DNA of 64,000 bases, from contig JAAEAF010001956.1 of assembly GCA_011037195.1 (NCBI GenBank), forward strand, positions 62,001 to 126,000, in the 5' to 3' direction. The notes beneath the pieces were generated by a model. It was not told where the DNA came from. It worked only from the letters and a program-made list of their open reading frames with translations, and did no database searches. Of this stretch, positions 32,691-43,981 are shown in pieces. Positions within the stretch are counted from its first letter, which is position 1; each line of letters starts with the position of its first letter. The position numbers were made by a program, and so were the translations under genes. The stretch is from Triatoma infestans (taxonomy: Eukaryota; Arthropoda; Insecta; Hemiptera; Reduviidae).

Positions 32691-32995
32691 TATAGATCTG
32701 GGGGGGTGGGGACTTCCCTTTTTTATCCCGTTCCCTTACGGTACTGAGGGATTTTTTAAAGGCCGTGCCTGCCTTCGTGGGGTATGCCGGTCCCCTGTTG
32801 CAAGCAACAGGATCGTTTAACAAGCGAAGGATGTCACCACTATGGAAGGGTCGTTTAGTGCTATGCCCGACCATAGCAGAAGTGCCGAACCCTGGCACAC
32901 CCCCGCATGACCCATTTAAGGGCAGGTTGAGATACGCTCAACCAGCGCGCAAAGTGATCCCCTAAGGTCACACTTCACTCCCAGAAGCTAGTGTA
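32690..32995. repeat. GC-rich block, probable LINE untranslated region
   Basis: This is markedly GC-rich for the window, with direct and inverted short motifs ('GTCCCCTGTTGCAAGCAACA'). Overlapping frames on both strands give no recognisable protein. Its character resembles 33440-33990 and 36650-37330, and LINE fragments lie nearby, so a non-LTR retrotransposon untranslated region is my best guess. Confidence 0.35.
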
Positions 32996-33445
32996 ATGTG
33001 TTGGTGTTTGTAGTTTGTAGTTGGTTGTGCAGCACGAGCGGATTTGTATGAAGGGCTTGTAAATATGTAGTTTAAAAGAGAAGAAGTGTTAGCAATAATA
33101 AGGAAGTCACACTGTTTTTCAAAAGATATATTCTCTAATAGAATTTAAGTTACTTTAGATTATTACAACAAAATGCATATAATTTAATTGGAATAAACTC
33201 TTAAAACTTGATATCGGCTCTGATGTTTTCACTTTGGTAGCTAGAACAAGTCTGTCTTAAAATATCTCTTCTCTTTGTTTCTTCAGTTCCTCCCTTGTTA
33301 GTAGAAGGGGGTAGTACAATGCCAGTAACTGGACCTCTTCTACCTGGCTTGTCCTTTTGCAAGGGTATGTCACATATTTTGATAATTTTGACTTATTTAA
33401 AATTAATATATTTTAATGTTTTGCATCCATCACACTAGAGAAGGC
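32996..33445. repeat. Foldback family copy (loop plus right arm)
   Basis: It matches loop and right arm of the element at 62403-63212: 'GTGTTGGTGTTTGTAG', 'GCACGAGCGGATTTG', 'AGGGCTTGTAAATATG', 'CTTCTCTTTGTTTCTTCAG', 'GGCTTGTCCTTTTGCAAGGG' and the terminal 'TTGCATCCATCAC'. The left arm is absent. Confidence 0.7.
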
Positions 33446-34000
33446 AAACTCTAGCAGGCTCTGGTGAACCGCGCACACCCAGCAAATGCGCTACCGGCTT
33501 ATGGGGCTGGTTCCGGGGTTTATTTGATATAGCAAGTCTCCTCCCGCTCAACTCATGACCGCAGTCCTTGGAGCTACTGTTTAAACCACGACCACTACGA
33601 ATCCTACCTCAATTGCAAGCAATTGGCTCGGATAGTAGCTTGCGCCCGTAGTTCAGTATTTCAACTCCAACGAGCTAGCGTGACTGATGGATCCTCCAAA
33701 TCCATCTACTGATTCCTGTCCATTGCCTCAAGTACAGGGGTATCAGTAACCCAGGATACTTACAGGCAACCCTGCAAGAGGAAAGGATCAGGACGGGTTG
33801 GGGGAGGGAATCCCCAACCTGGAGAGCCAGAGGCTGATTACACCCCGAAGGGTGGGCGATGAAGGCGCCACAGTCCAACGCCAAAAGGGGTATCCTTTCT
33901 CGGTTGTGAGGACCCCTTTCTGGGGGTGGGGACTGCAGTATGTTGAAATGTCACTCTATAGCGAGCAGCATGATCTTCCACCTTGACCTCCCCCCCCAAC
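33446..34000. repeat. GC-rich block, probable LINE untranslated region
   Basis: GC-rich, no protein recognised. It contains short self-complementary stretches ('CTCAATTGCAAGCAATTGGC') and ends in a C run. It abuts the foldback remnant to its left. A non-LTR element untranslated region is possible; I see no tRNA or rRNA match. Confidence 0.3.
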
Positions 34001-34400
34001 ACCTCTAAAATAAATTTTATCGAAAAAAAAATTACTCGTGTACTTAGAAAACAATTGAAGAAGATTGTAAGTCAGCTTTCATCCTCTCATTAACGAGGAG
34101 TGACTGGGGGCTCATAAAAAGTGTTATAGAAATTATGTATAGCGGGGTTCTCTTAAGTTTAAGTAGGTGGTTTATTACGCTTCAGTTTGAGCTAATAGTA
34201 TGCAGCATTTTATAATGCAGAGGACACCTGCTAGTAATTCAGCGGTCGATGTTTCTTCTCATAATGGGTCAGTTCAGCCGTACAGTTTCTACGGAAGCGT
34301 TTCAGATTTTGTCTGGATGTCTTCCTCTCGATATGGAAATAGTCAGATCAACTTGCCGCTATTCCTTGAGAAAAGGTAAAGTAGCAAACTTTAGAGAAAT

Positions 34401-34680
34401 TTAGAAATTTGTGATATAGCCGGTGCGTGCTGAAAATATAAACAGTGATTTAGGAAACTGGTCTGCTTGCGGTTTGGAACTCAAAATGGATGAACTCAAA
34501 TAAAGGAAGAACCACATTTTAATTTTTAACTGATGCCACAGCTTATATAGAATAATTCCAAAAGATTTTTCGAACGCACTGGTCACTAATCTTGAAATTC
34601 TTACTATGATAGGTTCTGGATTAAAGAACGGAGTATTCGCCCCATTCCTGGCCAGTTTGGTCGGCTGTTTCATTGCCTCT
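34401..34680 (-). pseudogene. LINE RNase H domain fragment
   Basis: The minus strand gives 'KLARNGANTPFFNPEPII', the C-terminal part of the RNase H domain found in I/R1-type LINEs, where (A)DxLAxxGAxxPFxGPEP is typical. The same motif appears in 45930-46040 (minus) and 37620-37700 (plus). Only this short stretch survives; what follows is AT-rich and frame-broken. Confidence 0.6.
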
Positions 34681-34799
34681 AACCCACAGGTGTCCTGGCC
34701 GAACTTGTGTCGGGAAACTTGCGTCAGGTATTCTCTACACTCCCTAACTAGAGATGAGGTGGCTCTGAAGGCAGCAAGCTGGACGTTGCTGTTCTCCCA

Positions 34800-34945
34800 G
34801 AAACCTCCAGTACAAAAAAACAGGAAAATGTTTCAAGTAAAAGTGGAGGTATTTTTGTATGTAAATGTGTAGATTGTCTACCAAGTTTAAAGAAAACCGT
34901 TTGCAGCCGTTTTCGAGACAATCAAGAAAAACTGAAAACAAAAAA
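34800..34945 (-). repeat. INE-1-like fragment
   Basis: Blocks 'GGAAAATGTTTCAAGTAAAA', 'GTTTAAAGAAAACCG' and 'TTTTCGAGACAATCAAG' are internal parts of the family in minus orientation. Confidence 0.5.
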
Positions 34946-34989
34946 ACATTCGTGTCACACGGGATATCAAGTTTGAGCTCCCTGCGATC

Positions 34990-35512
34990 TTTTGTTTTTG
35001 AGTGGTTCGGTGTTCCAAATGTTAAAATGGGAATTTTAAATGGTTCAGATTGGCCTCTGTTGGCTCATCACTGTAAAGCAATAAGTAGCTTTGGTTCAAG
35101 CCTGCTTTAATCCCCCTATTTTCTTATGAAGAGTAAAATTGTTTAATCCCCATTTTTACTGGGTAACATATAAATTTTGAAACGAATTAGTTTAATCACA
35201 GGCAAAAAAGAGTGAATGAGTTATTAGCTTACATCCTTTATTGTATTCGTTAAAGTAAAATAATAATAATAATAATAATACCGTAACGAAATTTGAAATA
35301 ACTTTGACAATTATTTAGAATTTAACGTGTAGTTTATTTAGTTATTTATTACCCACTCCGCTGACGGTCTTGTACCATAGCAAGCTGTCTTTAAAAAAAA
35401 ATATTATATTTTCTAAGAAGTTGTATTTTTATTTTTATTCTGTATTTGTATTTTAGAAGTTTGTATTATGTTTTGTATTTTTATATTAAATAAAGATTTT
35501 AAATTAAAAAAA
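34990..35512 (+). pseudogene. LINE 3' end (ORF2 tail and 3' UTR)
   Basis: A short frame ends '...NVKMGILNGSDWPLLAHH', matching the C-terminal 'ILNGADWPKLVKYVK' of the LINE at 29753 and 'LLNGMDWPQLIRYATE' of the intact LINE ORF2. After the stop at 35108-35110 about 400 bases of AT-rich 3' UTR follow, including an AAT run, and then AATAAAG and a poly-A stretch at 35503-35516. A heavily 5'-truncated copy. Confidence 0.6.
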
Positions 35513-36600
35513 AAAACTATAGGGAATTCTTGTCACATGGTGTTGCCATTATCTCTGATATAAGATATTCCATATCTGATCGTGAATTTGCAATTACAAA
35601 TAGCGCGTAAATAAAAACTTAAATTAATTTAATTAAGAAATACGGTGAAATGGATTATATCGTTGGAATTTTGCATTCAGTTGTAGATACAATTTTCTGT
35701 TATTTTTCATGAATCATAAACATTATTTAGAAGGTCAGCGGTGAGTCAGCGGAGGCGGAACACCACCGCCGCCGCCCACCTACTGGCCACAGATTGACAA
35801 ACGACTTCCCCTTAAAATAAAAGCAGGACACTGGTGTTCATAGTTAACCATCCGTCGAATTTCTCCTATAAATGGCGTGCAGATATTTAGTTCCACGCGA
35901 TCCACTAAATATGAAATAAATCTCCACTTCAGCATAAAAATCTTGTTCGGTATTTAAGAGCAAAAAAATAGTGATTTCTCTGTGATTTTTGTCTGGCTAA
36001 TGATGAAAAACGGGTCCGGAAAGCTAAGTACTAACTTAATATTACTGGCCCATTAGCTAGTCATTTTATTTACTTACTCTATTTCTACAATTTTAATCGT
36101 TTCTGTTGGGATATATTAGTTATAAATCTTTTCGCTACTAGACATTGAACATTGAACACTATACAAGACCAAGCCGTAATTTTTTTTACTTTATTTTACA
36201 GCTATAAAGAGTGGTTATTATCTGGCTAGTGGCGATTATTGGAAATTAAGTTGAATCACCTGAAACACAAGTATTCGGGGTCTCATGAGTATAAACAAAT
36301 GTTTTTTAGCGAATATTCTGTGTGAGTGGGTATACCGCAATATAAATGAATACTCTTGCCGTCGCAATCGACGACGGAAGTGCCCTACGCTAGGGGGTGC
36401 GGCCCAACAGAGCTAAAGTAGAGTCAGCCTTCTCTACAATCTCATTGATATGTTTAGTAGATATAATTAGTTTAATGAAAATCGCAAAAAACTCAAAAAT
36501 AAAATGCACTTCCGGTCAACCCTGTTTTCTTTAAACTTGGAATTTTGGCAACATACAATATCTTATTTTAATTAATATTATTTAGATGATAGAATGATCT
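35513..36600. other. No gene seen
   Basis: AT-rich. A short CpG-containing segment ('CACCACCGCCGCCGCCC') sits at about 35758-35780. Positions 36460-36660 resemble INE-1-like internal blocks ('GCACTTCCGGTCAACC', 'GATGATAGAATGATC'). Confidence 0.4.
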
Positions 36601-36649
36601 GATAAGGAGCCAAATGGTTTGAAGGGGTATTTTTACTCACATAGGGTGA

Positions 36650-37340
36650 AACTTCCCTATGTTTCTAGAGACGGATATTCTGTCGCAGAACCTCATTCAA
36701 GTCCAACCAGCGCGTCCTCGTCGCGGCTCTGGAAACATCTGCGCTCCACTTTTGTGGAAGCGTGGATGGCCAAGCTGGTGGGCGAACGCAGAGGGTAGCC
36801 TTCGGGCTATTTGGAAACTTAGCACTCCCACGTACCTCAGCTACAATTACAGACTAACAAGTGCAGCAGTGCCCCGTCAGGAGTGTGAGTTGGTAGAAAC
36901 TTTTCTGCCCTCTGTTTGGGTCGCCATAATTTATGTGCGGCCTGAATCTCTTGCTGCGGAGCCTCTGTGGGGGTTCATGCTGCATCACTTACACCTAAAC
37001 GCCTTAACATCGTACACCTACACAATTACATTCCTACTCGCCAGTGGCACGTGCTGGTGCCACCCACATGTTTGCCGTGTGTGGATACCTGTGTCGAGGG
37101 GAAGGGAAGTCCTGGTGGTTGAGGACGCAGGTTCTCGCTGGAGGCAAGTTCCCTCGGCGTGCCTTGCAGTCCAACACACCACTTTGGTTCCTGACTCCAC
37201 TAAACAGGCGGCCAGAGCCTAACCCAGCTCTGGTCAATCGGCTAGCGTAAAGAACGCATGGGTGAGCTCCCGGGTATTGTGGGCCATGGCTCACAATCCC
37301 TGGGCGCTATATCTCTAGGGTAGCTCTGGCGCTTCTTCAA
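36650..37340 (+). repeat. GC-rich block, probable LINE 5' region
   Basis: GC-rich and open in several frames on both strands, the longest being 187 codons plus (36659-37222), but no frame gives a recognisable domain. Open frames on both strands are expected from GC-rich sequence. It lies directly upstream, in the same orientation, of the LINE RNase H remnant at 37438, so I read it as part of that element. Confidence 0.4.
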
Positions 37341-37437
37341 AGCGTCCCAAATTGTGAGGCTCCGTGGAGGGTGGAGAGCTCTGGAGATGAATTTTTATAT
37401 GTTTTTAATTTTAAATTCGTCAGCCGGGGGCCCCTTA

Positions 37438-38165
37438 GAGGAGAGGGTACGTAACACTAACATAAAAGGTGTTTGTATCTGCTCGGACAGCCAGGCTGCG
37501 CTGAAGGCGTTGTGTCTTCACTTCCAGGTTGGTGTTAGAATGTTCTAAAAAGACTGGAAGAGCTTTCTTCTCTGAAGGATGTGCTTCTAGTTGGGTGCCA
37601 GGTCAATGGGAATTTTTGGAAATGAGGAGGTGGATAGGTTTGCCAAATTAGGCGCCTCTCTTCCTTTCATTGGTCCCGAGCCTGCTGTTGGCATGTCTTC
37701 TGGCACATGTCTGTCAGGCTTCCAGACATGGACAGCTTCACAGCATTCATCCTTATGGATGAGCTCAGTTGGTTTTCGGCAGTCCCAGAATGCTCACGGG
37801 CGGGGTCCATTAACAGGGTTGCATGTTTACATGGAGCGCTCTCGGAATATTGGATCTCTACTGGACATTGTGGTTTTTAGGAGAACAGCTCTACATAATG
37901 TGGCTCATGCCGGATCCATTTTGTAGAGTCTGTGAGACAGATGAGGAACACATCCCTAGGAAATTCAGGACCTTTGGTCGGAATAGGATGTCTGTGGAAG
38001 AGCTTAGGCTACTTCCGCTTAAGGTTATTTTCCGATTTTTCCGGACTGCGGTGAATCTTAGATGGATTAGATCCGGGTCTGGATTTTCGTTCCAGTCCCG
38101 GTTTGTTATTGTTTTTCTTTGGGTAGCTATATGGGCCCAGGGAGGCTTTGGATAGCGTAGGGTTT
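37438..38165 (+). pseudogene. LINE RNase H and C-terminal zinc-finger remnant
   Basis: Plus strand: 'VCICSDSQAALKAL' (the RNase H strand with DSQAAL), then after frame breaks 'GIFGNEEVDRFAKLGA' and 'SLPFIGPEPAVG' (the C-terminal RNase H motif). Next 'GLHVYMERSRNIGSLLDIV', a frameshift near 37915, then 'DPFCRVCETDEEHI', a cysteine-rich C-terminal motif. This order is that of I/R1-type LINE ORF2 C-termini. Several frameshifts show it is dead. Confidence 0.75.
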
Positions 38166-38169
38166 CCCT

Positions 38170-38660
38170 CCCCACAGACAAATAATAATGATCTGATAAA
38201 TTAAAATAGCCTTTTAAAGGAAAAAATATAATCCCATCTCTTCCCCCCAAAAGCCATCATCTTAAATGAGTTTTCCCGGAGAAATGTTTGAAATAAAAGT
38301 GCTAGGTATTCATTGTGTCGAAGTAAACGAAGTTTAAAGAAAATCGTTTTCGAGCTGTTCAAAAGTAAAACATGAAAAATTGCATAAAAAAAACATTTAT
38401 TAAAGTGGCACTTCCTGTCTGATGGGCTGGTATAGCCGTAACGGAAATACCAAGTTTGAGTTTCCTATGACTTCATATTTTTTGAGATCTGTTTCTGTTT
38501 ACACAGCTCACACGCACATACAGATCATTCGCTAAAAACAATTTTTTTCGTATTCAGGGTACCCCCCCCCAAAGCATGTATTTCCGGTGAAAACTCAATT
38601 CCAATTATCTGGCATGGCGGCAATATTTCTTACTAGGATGTAGGAGGAAGTGAAAAGAAA
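38170..38660 (-). repeat. INE-1-like copy
   Basis: Minus orientation: 'GAAATGTTTGAAATAAAAGT', 'GTTTAAAGAAAATCG', 'AAAGTGGCACTTCCTG', 'ATTCGCTAAAAACAATTTT', 'TTTCCGGTGAAAACTC' and the 5' end near 'TTCTTACTAGGA'. The 3' part is missing. Confidence 0.6.
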
Positions 38661-40258
38661 TATAATGATGTTTGAAATTGGGCAGATTGTTGTGGTAATC
38701 TAGGTCAGATCACTGACATCAAGTTGACATTTATATATAGCTAGATTAGATCATTTCCCCCAACTTGGTCAAACATTTTGGCGTTGCAGTAGGGAAAAAA
38801 AAACCATGGAAAAACTTCAAGTATAATAATTTACATCTGATCATTACCGTGCATATTGATATGGGTCAATGGTATTTTAATGTGGGACAGTTTGCAGCAG
38901 TGAGGACGACAGTTTCCGTAATCACCGGAGTGATGACGACGGAGCACTTCCGGTCATGCGATCATGTGATGGACTTTGGGGGAATAATATATTTGAGCTG
39001 CTGAAATATTTGAGCATTGGAGGTTAGCCGTCTTGGTTATTGACTTATATTTTTTACTTTCTCTTACTCCTAGTAAGAGGAAGTATTGTAATCGTGTCAA
39101 ATTTTTTTTCTTTAAGAAACATCAAAGGGGAATTCGCCGCAACATCGTCTGATGGGCTGTATATTGCAAGTCAGCTGGCTTGTGTGTAGGTTATCATTAC
39201 TGTGTCTGCAGTTATAACCTGCTGATTGTTATTCATATATTCCTTTTCTTTTCTTTTTAAATTATATTATTTAGTTAACCTTCAATAGAATAACAGTTCT
39301 TCTGTAACCTCTATTAATGTCTTCCTATAATTTAAATTCTAAATTATGATATAATTTTATTAATTTCAAGGCACAAATTTTATTACTTGTTCTTAATTTA
39401 AGAGAGAGTATTGCCATCGTATCAGATTGAATTTTCTGAGAAAATACAAGTTTTTATGTCAGCTGAAACACTCACACGAATTTCTCTTACTCCTGTTAGT
39501 ACAATTACATATAAAATGAGAATTTTCTTTAAAATCGAATTTTACATGTTTGTACTAGCATAAATACAGAGGTGGTGTGCGGTAGGTGGGGGGGGGGGAT
39601 AATATACATCCCTACCTACTCATTGCAGTTAGGAAGTATTATATTCGGACCCAGAGAGACCCACCAAAAAAACATGAACCAAATACATCAAAATTTAACT
39701 CCACACAATACGCACAACTATACAAAATCAATTTCCGGGGGGGGGGGGGATGTTCAAATAAAAGTGATAAAATTCAGAAAAAACTCAAAAACCTCAAATT
39801 GTTTTTTTCAAATTTGGATTTCTAAAAATACTTTTATGTATATTAATGTTACATAAATGGTATAATCATATATAGTAAATTACGTTTAACACGAAAACGC
39901 TTAACATGGAAAAATCTATTAACACGAAATTATACTGCGGTCCCGACAAATGTTATGTAATTTATAGATCTTTTTCTTTTAACACGAAACAAATATTTCG
40001 CTTAACATGAAAAGATTTTACTTCCCGGACGAACAAAGTGTACCTGTTTTTTTTTTTGCAGTCACATCGTCACACAAATTTTTTGGCACATTTTTTTCGT
40101 TGAAAAATAAATAATGGCTGCCACTGTTGCTAGGTTTCCGCTTGTCTTTGAGTAGGTAAAGGCACCGCCATTGTCAAAACATTTCAGTTAGTTTTCAAAT
40201 TCGGTGAATTTTCGTTTTTTTTTTGTAATTTTTATACATGAACTTATGCTTAGACGTG
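38661..40258. other. No gene seen; repeat fragments
   Basis: An INE-1-like 5' end lies at 39056-39110 (ACTTTCTCTTACTCCTAG...), and a 3' hairpin of the family in minus orientation at 39458-39495 (GAAACACTCACACGAA, TTTCTCTTACTCC). Positions 39880-40020 repeat 'TTAACACGAAA' and 'CTTAACATGAAA' motifs, which recall the ends of pogo/Tigger-type DNA transposons, but I see no transposase. Confidence 0.4.
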
Positions 40259-41140
40259 TACAGAGTTGGGCAAGTAATTAATTACATCTTCAATTACATG
40301 AGTATTTATTTTCGCGATTCGTGATGCGAGATGCGTGAATCGAGGGCAGTACACGAATAGTGTGTAGGGACTTGTTTGTTAAAAATCGATTCGTAAACAA
40401 CATCATTCCTGTGTGCACAGTAATTCGCTCTAAAGAGCGGTAAATTGACGAATATCAAAGGCTGAGCATCAGCACGAACCGCTGATTCGCCAAACTTGGG
40501 TTGTGTTCGTAGTTAATTCGTCCATTCGTTGTGTGCGCTAGTTTATTCGTAGGGCTTATGTTTACATTTAATTCCGCGTACTTTTTTTTTTTAAGGCTAA
40601 TTAAAAACAATGGCCGAAGAAGATAACAGGCAAGAATACGCTCGAATAGGCTTATATAATATAAGGCGCGAATAGGGTCTGATGTACGCTTTTTCGTAAA
40701 GAACTGACTCCAGAGAATGAATCATATGAACTTAATAATTAATTACCTGTCTCTATTTTTGAATAGTGATACACTCCAACATCTGCGTTTTTTCCGTTTA
40801 TTTAAAAACTTTTTCTTCTTTTGCACCGGATTATAAAAACAGCACTAGCTATTGCCAGATCATCGTTACTCTCCATATTTTCAGAGCAGAAATATTTACA
40901 CACAATTTAAAAATAATATACATGTACTATATAATTAATTAATATATAGGCTTTGCTCATGCTCACAGATTTCTGTGAACTAATTTGAAATTGCGAACAT
41001 ACATGGATAAATCATGCATCACGCATACGAATCTTGAATAAACGCATAGTCTGTATGCTTTGTTTGCGAATTACTACGAACTGGACGAATCAGGCAACGC
41101 GCATCACGAATCGCAAATACATGCATAATCTGTAGCCTGC
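40259..41140. mobile_element. Possible hAT-type non-autonomous element
   Basis: It starts CAGAGTTGGGCAAGTAATTA, a sequence like the 5' ends of hAT transposons. 'GCGATTCGTGATGCG' at 40315 and 'CGCATCACGAATCGC' at about 41100 are a perfect inverted pair. The expected right terminal inverse of CAGAGTTGGG and an 8-bp target duplication were not found, so the right end is lost or the assignment is wrong. Confidence 0.4.
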
Positions 41141-41159
41141 TTAAGATAGTTCGGTATAT

Positions 41160-43120
41160 AGTGTGGTTCTACCGCCATTATTCTCGTATAGTAGTATATC
41201 TACAAAAATTAAAATTAAACCAAATATTTTCAAAACATTTATTATCATATCTGGCATTATATCCGCCGTAGTATGCAAATTATGGATAAAATATACATGT
41301 TACGACGGATAAAATACCAGATGATATCCAGCATTGTGGACCCATCCACATATTAAACAACATTTATTACCACGGTTGAACTTTAGTTATGGTAAGCGCG
41401 TGAAAATAGAACCGTAATCCACTTATTTTCGAATTTGACCGGCTAAGAGTTTTTTTTTTTTTTAATGGTCAACGGGTAGTACGGACAGCAAAGCACCCCG
41501 TAAAAGAGATTACTGAATGCCTTATACATTATAGTAGATATCATTAGGGCTGGTAGAGCGCACTGTATACTGGCACCGATAGTTCATTTAAAGAAGTTTT
41601 GGGAGAGGGGAAGTGTTTGGTTTCCTCAAAAAAGTCATTTTATTAAATTTAGATTCTCCAATCGATATATAAATTGAATACAAATAAATAATAAAAATTA
41701 TAAGTTTTAAGAAAATTTATAGACTGCCTTAAAAGCAAGTCGTATGATTGTTTCACATTTCTTTTTGTATAGTATATCAAAGTCCACAATTTTAATAAAA
41801 TGTTTAAAGTTTATCATAAAGTCTCCACTTAATAATAGTATTTATTCCTAGGTTACCATATGTAATTCAATGACGTAGCTCTTTGAATAAACTGTATTGT
41901 GTTAGCATCCAATAGTGTGCATAAGCAAAGAAGATATTCCACTGTCTGCACCTGTTCCAAGGATAGTCGTCTGTTTGCATGTGTTTTAAATCTAGACAGA
42001 TAAGACCGCCATTTTTTCGTTTACTGAATAGCTGGGATATCACAAATGATGTGTTTCATCTTCAGACGAACTTTATTGTTATAAACAGGTATAGACTTCA
42101 GTTATTATCATATTAAGGTGAAATGTATTTGGTGTGTTGAGTTGTTGTATAGTGGTAGCTTGTAGTGGCTTGAGCGGTTTAAAGATGGGGCTTGTAAGTA
42201 TATATGTTTAAGAGAGAAGTATTAGTAATAATCAAGAAAGCACCACTGTTTTAAAAATAATTATATTATTCTCTAAACAAATTTAAGTACTTCACAATAT
42301 CACCACTATATCTTAATAAATCAGATGTTTATCTAGAATAAAGGCAAATCACTATCACTGGCCCTAATAGTTCTGGCTTGAATGTCTGTTTCAGACTGTT
42401 CTTGAAGGAATGTCTTCTCTTCATAGTTCAAATCCTTTCAAATAATGCTGGTATGTCTAGAGGGAGTTTTATTGTTTTACGCTAACTGTTTCTTGCCCTT
42501 TATCTCTTGGTTTGCATTGACCTAGATTGTAGTATACCTGGCTCTATCCCCATTACTAAAATACACTATTTGAACAAGCTAATTTTCACAATTATTTTAC
42601 TAAACTGTTTTCCAAAACTATTATTTTTCCATTTCGTTCTTCCTCTACAAAAGCATAATTATATTTCATTGGCGACCACAAAATTTTAAAAGTATTTTTA
42701 AGATATTTAAAATTTGTGCAGCGCTGCGAGTGCGCCCTCTACCAAATTCACAAGTATTTTTTTAAACGCACTCACTGAAAATTGAGGTTAGAATATTGCC
42801 AAGTAATTATGCAGCTCTATGTTTGGATGCGATTGTGATAGTGTTTTTGTTTAGGTTGCTTGGCTAAATTATTATTAAAAAAAAATAGATAAGGGGCAAA
42901 GAGCGCCAAGTTAAGGGGGTAAGTTTTCAGTTTTCATTCTTATTAATTCATTTTCTTATTTTAGATAACTTCATCACAGTGAAACAAAATTGTACATAGA
43001 AAAACAAAAGAGTATCCGGAGTTCAATATAAACAAAAGTAACTAGAAAGACAAACAAATGAGAAACTGGGCCTTTTAATAAATTATTTAGTGAAATATAA
43101 ATTTAAAACCTTTAAGTGAT
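41160..43120. other. No gene seen; repeat fragments
   Basis: Positions 41235-41345 contain an inverted pair (TATCATATCTGGCATTATAT against its reverse) and a 'GATGATATCCAGCATTG' block also seen at 24585 in the LRRC51 intron. Positions 42115-42420 match loop and right arm of the foldback family at 62403-63212. Positions 41740-41770 are a worn INE-1-like hairpin. Confidence 0.45.
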
Positions 43121-43123
43121 ACT

Positions 43124-43344
43124 ACAAGGTCCAGCAGAGTGATGCAATAAAAACCATTAGGATATAATTTAAACGAAATATGTCAGTTATTGAATGAAAT
43201 TCAATTCTATTATCTAAATAACATTAATTAGAATTATATATGTTGCCAACATTTCGAGTGTAAGTAACCAATAATTGGATATACACATGTCTCTATATTT
43301 TCGAACTCTTAATATATAACGCTTCTACTTTCTATAATTTATTT
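43124..43344. repeat. 221-bp direct repeat, copy 1
   Basis: Nearly identical to 43757-43976: both run from 'ACAAGGTCCAGCAGAGTGAT' through 'ATGTTGCCAACATTTCGAGT' to 'CTTTCTATAATTTATTT', with only a few differences. No ORF. The pair is 633 bases apart in direct orientation. Confidence 0.92.
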
Positions 43345-43756
43345 CTTTAATTGTACTTAATACTTTGATTCCTTTTTTTTTATGAGAAACTAGATTTTGA
43401 TTGAATTAGCTCTTGCGTAGATTTCCATCTTTATAGTTGATACTCTTTCATTAGTTTTCAATTCAATTCAATTTTATTTACAAATTTTTTATGTACATAT
43501 TTACAATTGACATTGAAGTTCCAATGTGATAAACATTACACCCTTCAATAAAAATAAAATTGACATAATATTATTGTTGGGGATTTATATTGCAGGGAAA
43601 AAGGAAGTAAAAAAGCTGCAGCTCACTTTCAATAGTGGATAAACTGAATTTGCTCTGTGCAAGTCTATGTTACCACATTGTTTTCACAAAACACCCTGAT
43701 AATGAGTGAACGGAATATATCACTGATGCTTTCCAGCTCTGAAGAACCAAGCATAC

Positions 43757-43976
43757 ACAAGGTCCAGCAGAGTGATGCAATAAAAACCATTAGGATATAA
43801 TTTAAACGAAATATGTCAGTTATTGAATGAAATTAATTCTATTATCTAAATAACATTAATTAGAATTATATATGTTGCCAACATTTCGAGTCTAAGTAAC
43901 CAATAATTGGATATATACAATGTCTCTATATGTTCGAACTCTAATATATAACGCTTCTACTTTCTATAATTTATTT
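43757..43976. repeat. 220-bp direct repeat, copy 2
   Basis: Partner of 43124-43344. It ends five bases before the foldback element at 43982 begins. It may be a local duplication, or the terminal repeats of a small element whose interior is 43345-43756. Confidence 0.92.
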
Positions 43977-43981
43977 GGTAC

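Noticed and set aside
36659..37222. 187-codon plus-strand open frame
   Set aside because: GC-rich sequence open in several frames on both strands; no domain and no family resemblance. More likely LINE untranslated sequence.
37891..38250. 119-codon minus-strand open frame
   Set aside because: Antisense to the LINE zinc-finger remnant on the plus strand, with no recognisable domain.
41870..42100. LINE C-terminal remnant on the minus strand
   Set aside because: A protein-like stretch is present, but no cysteine motif or other defining residue could be aligned.
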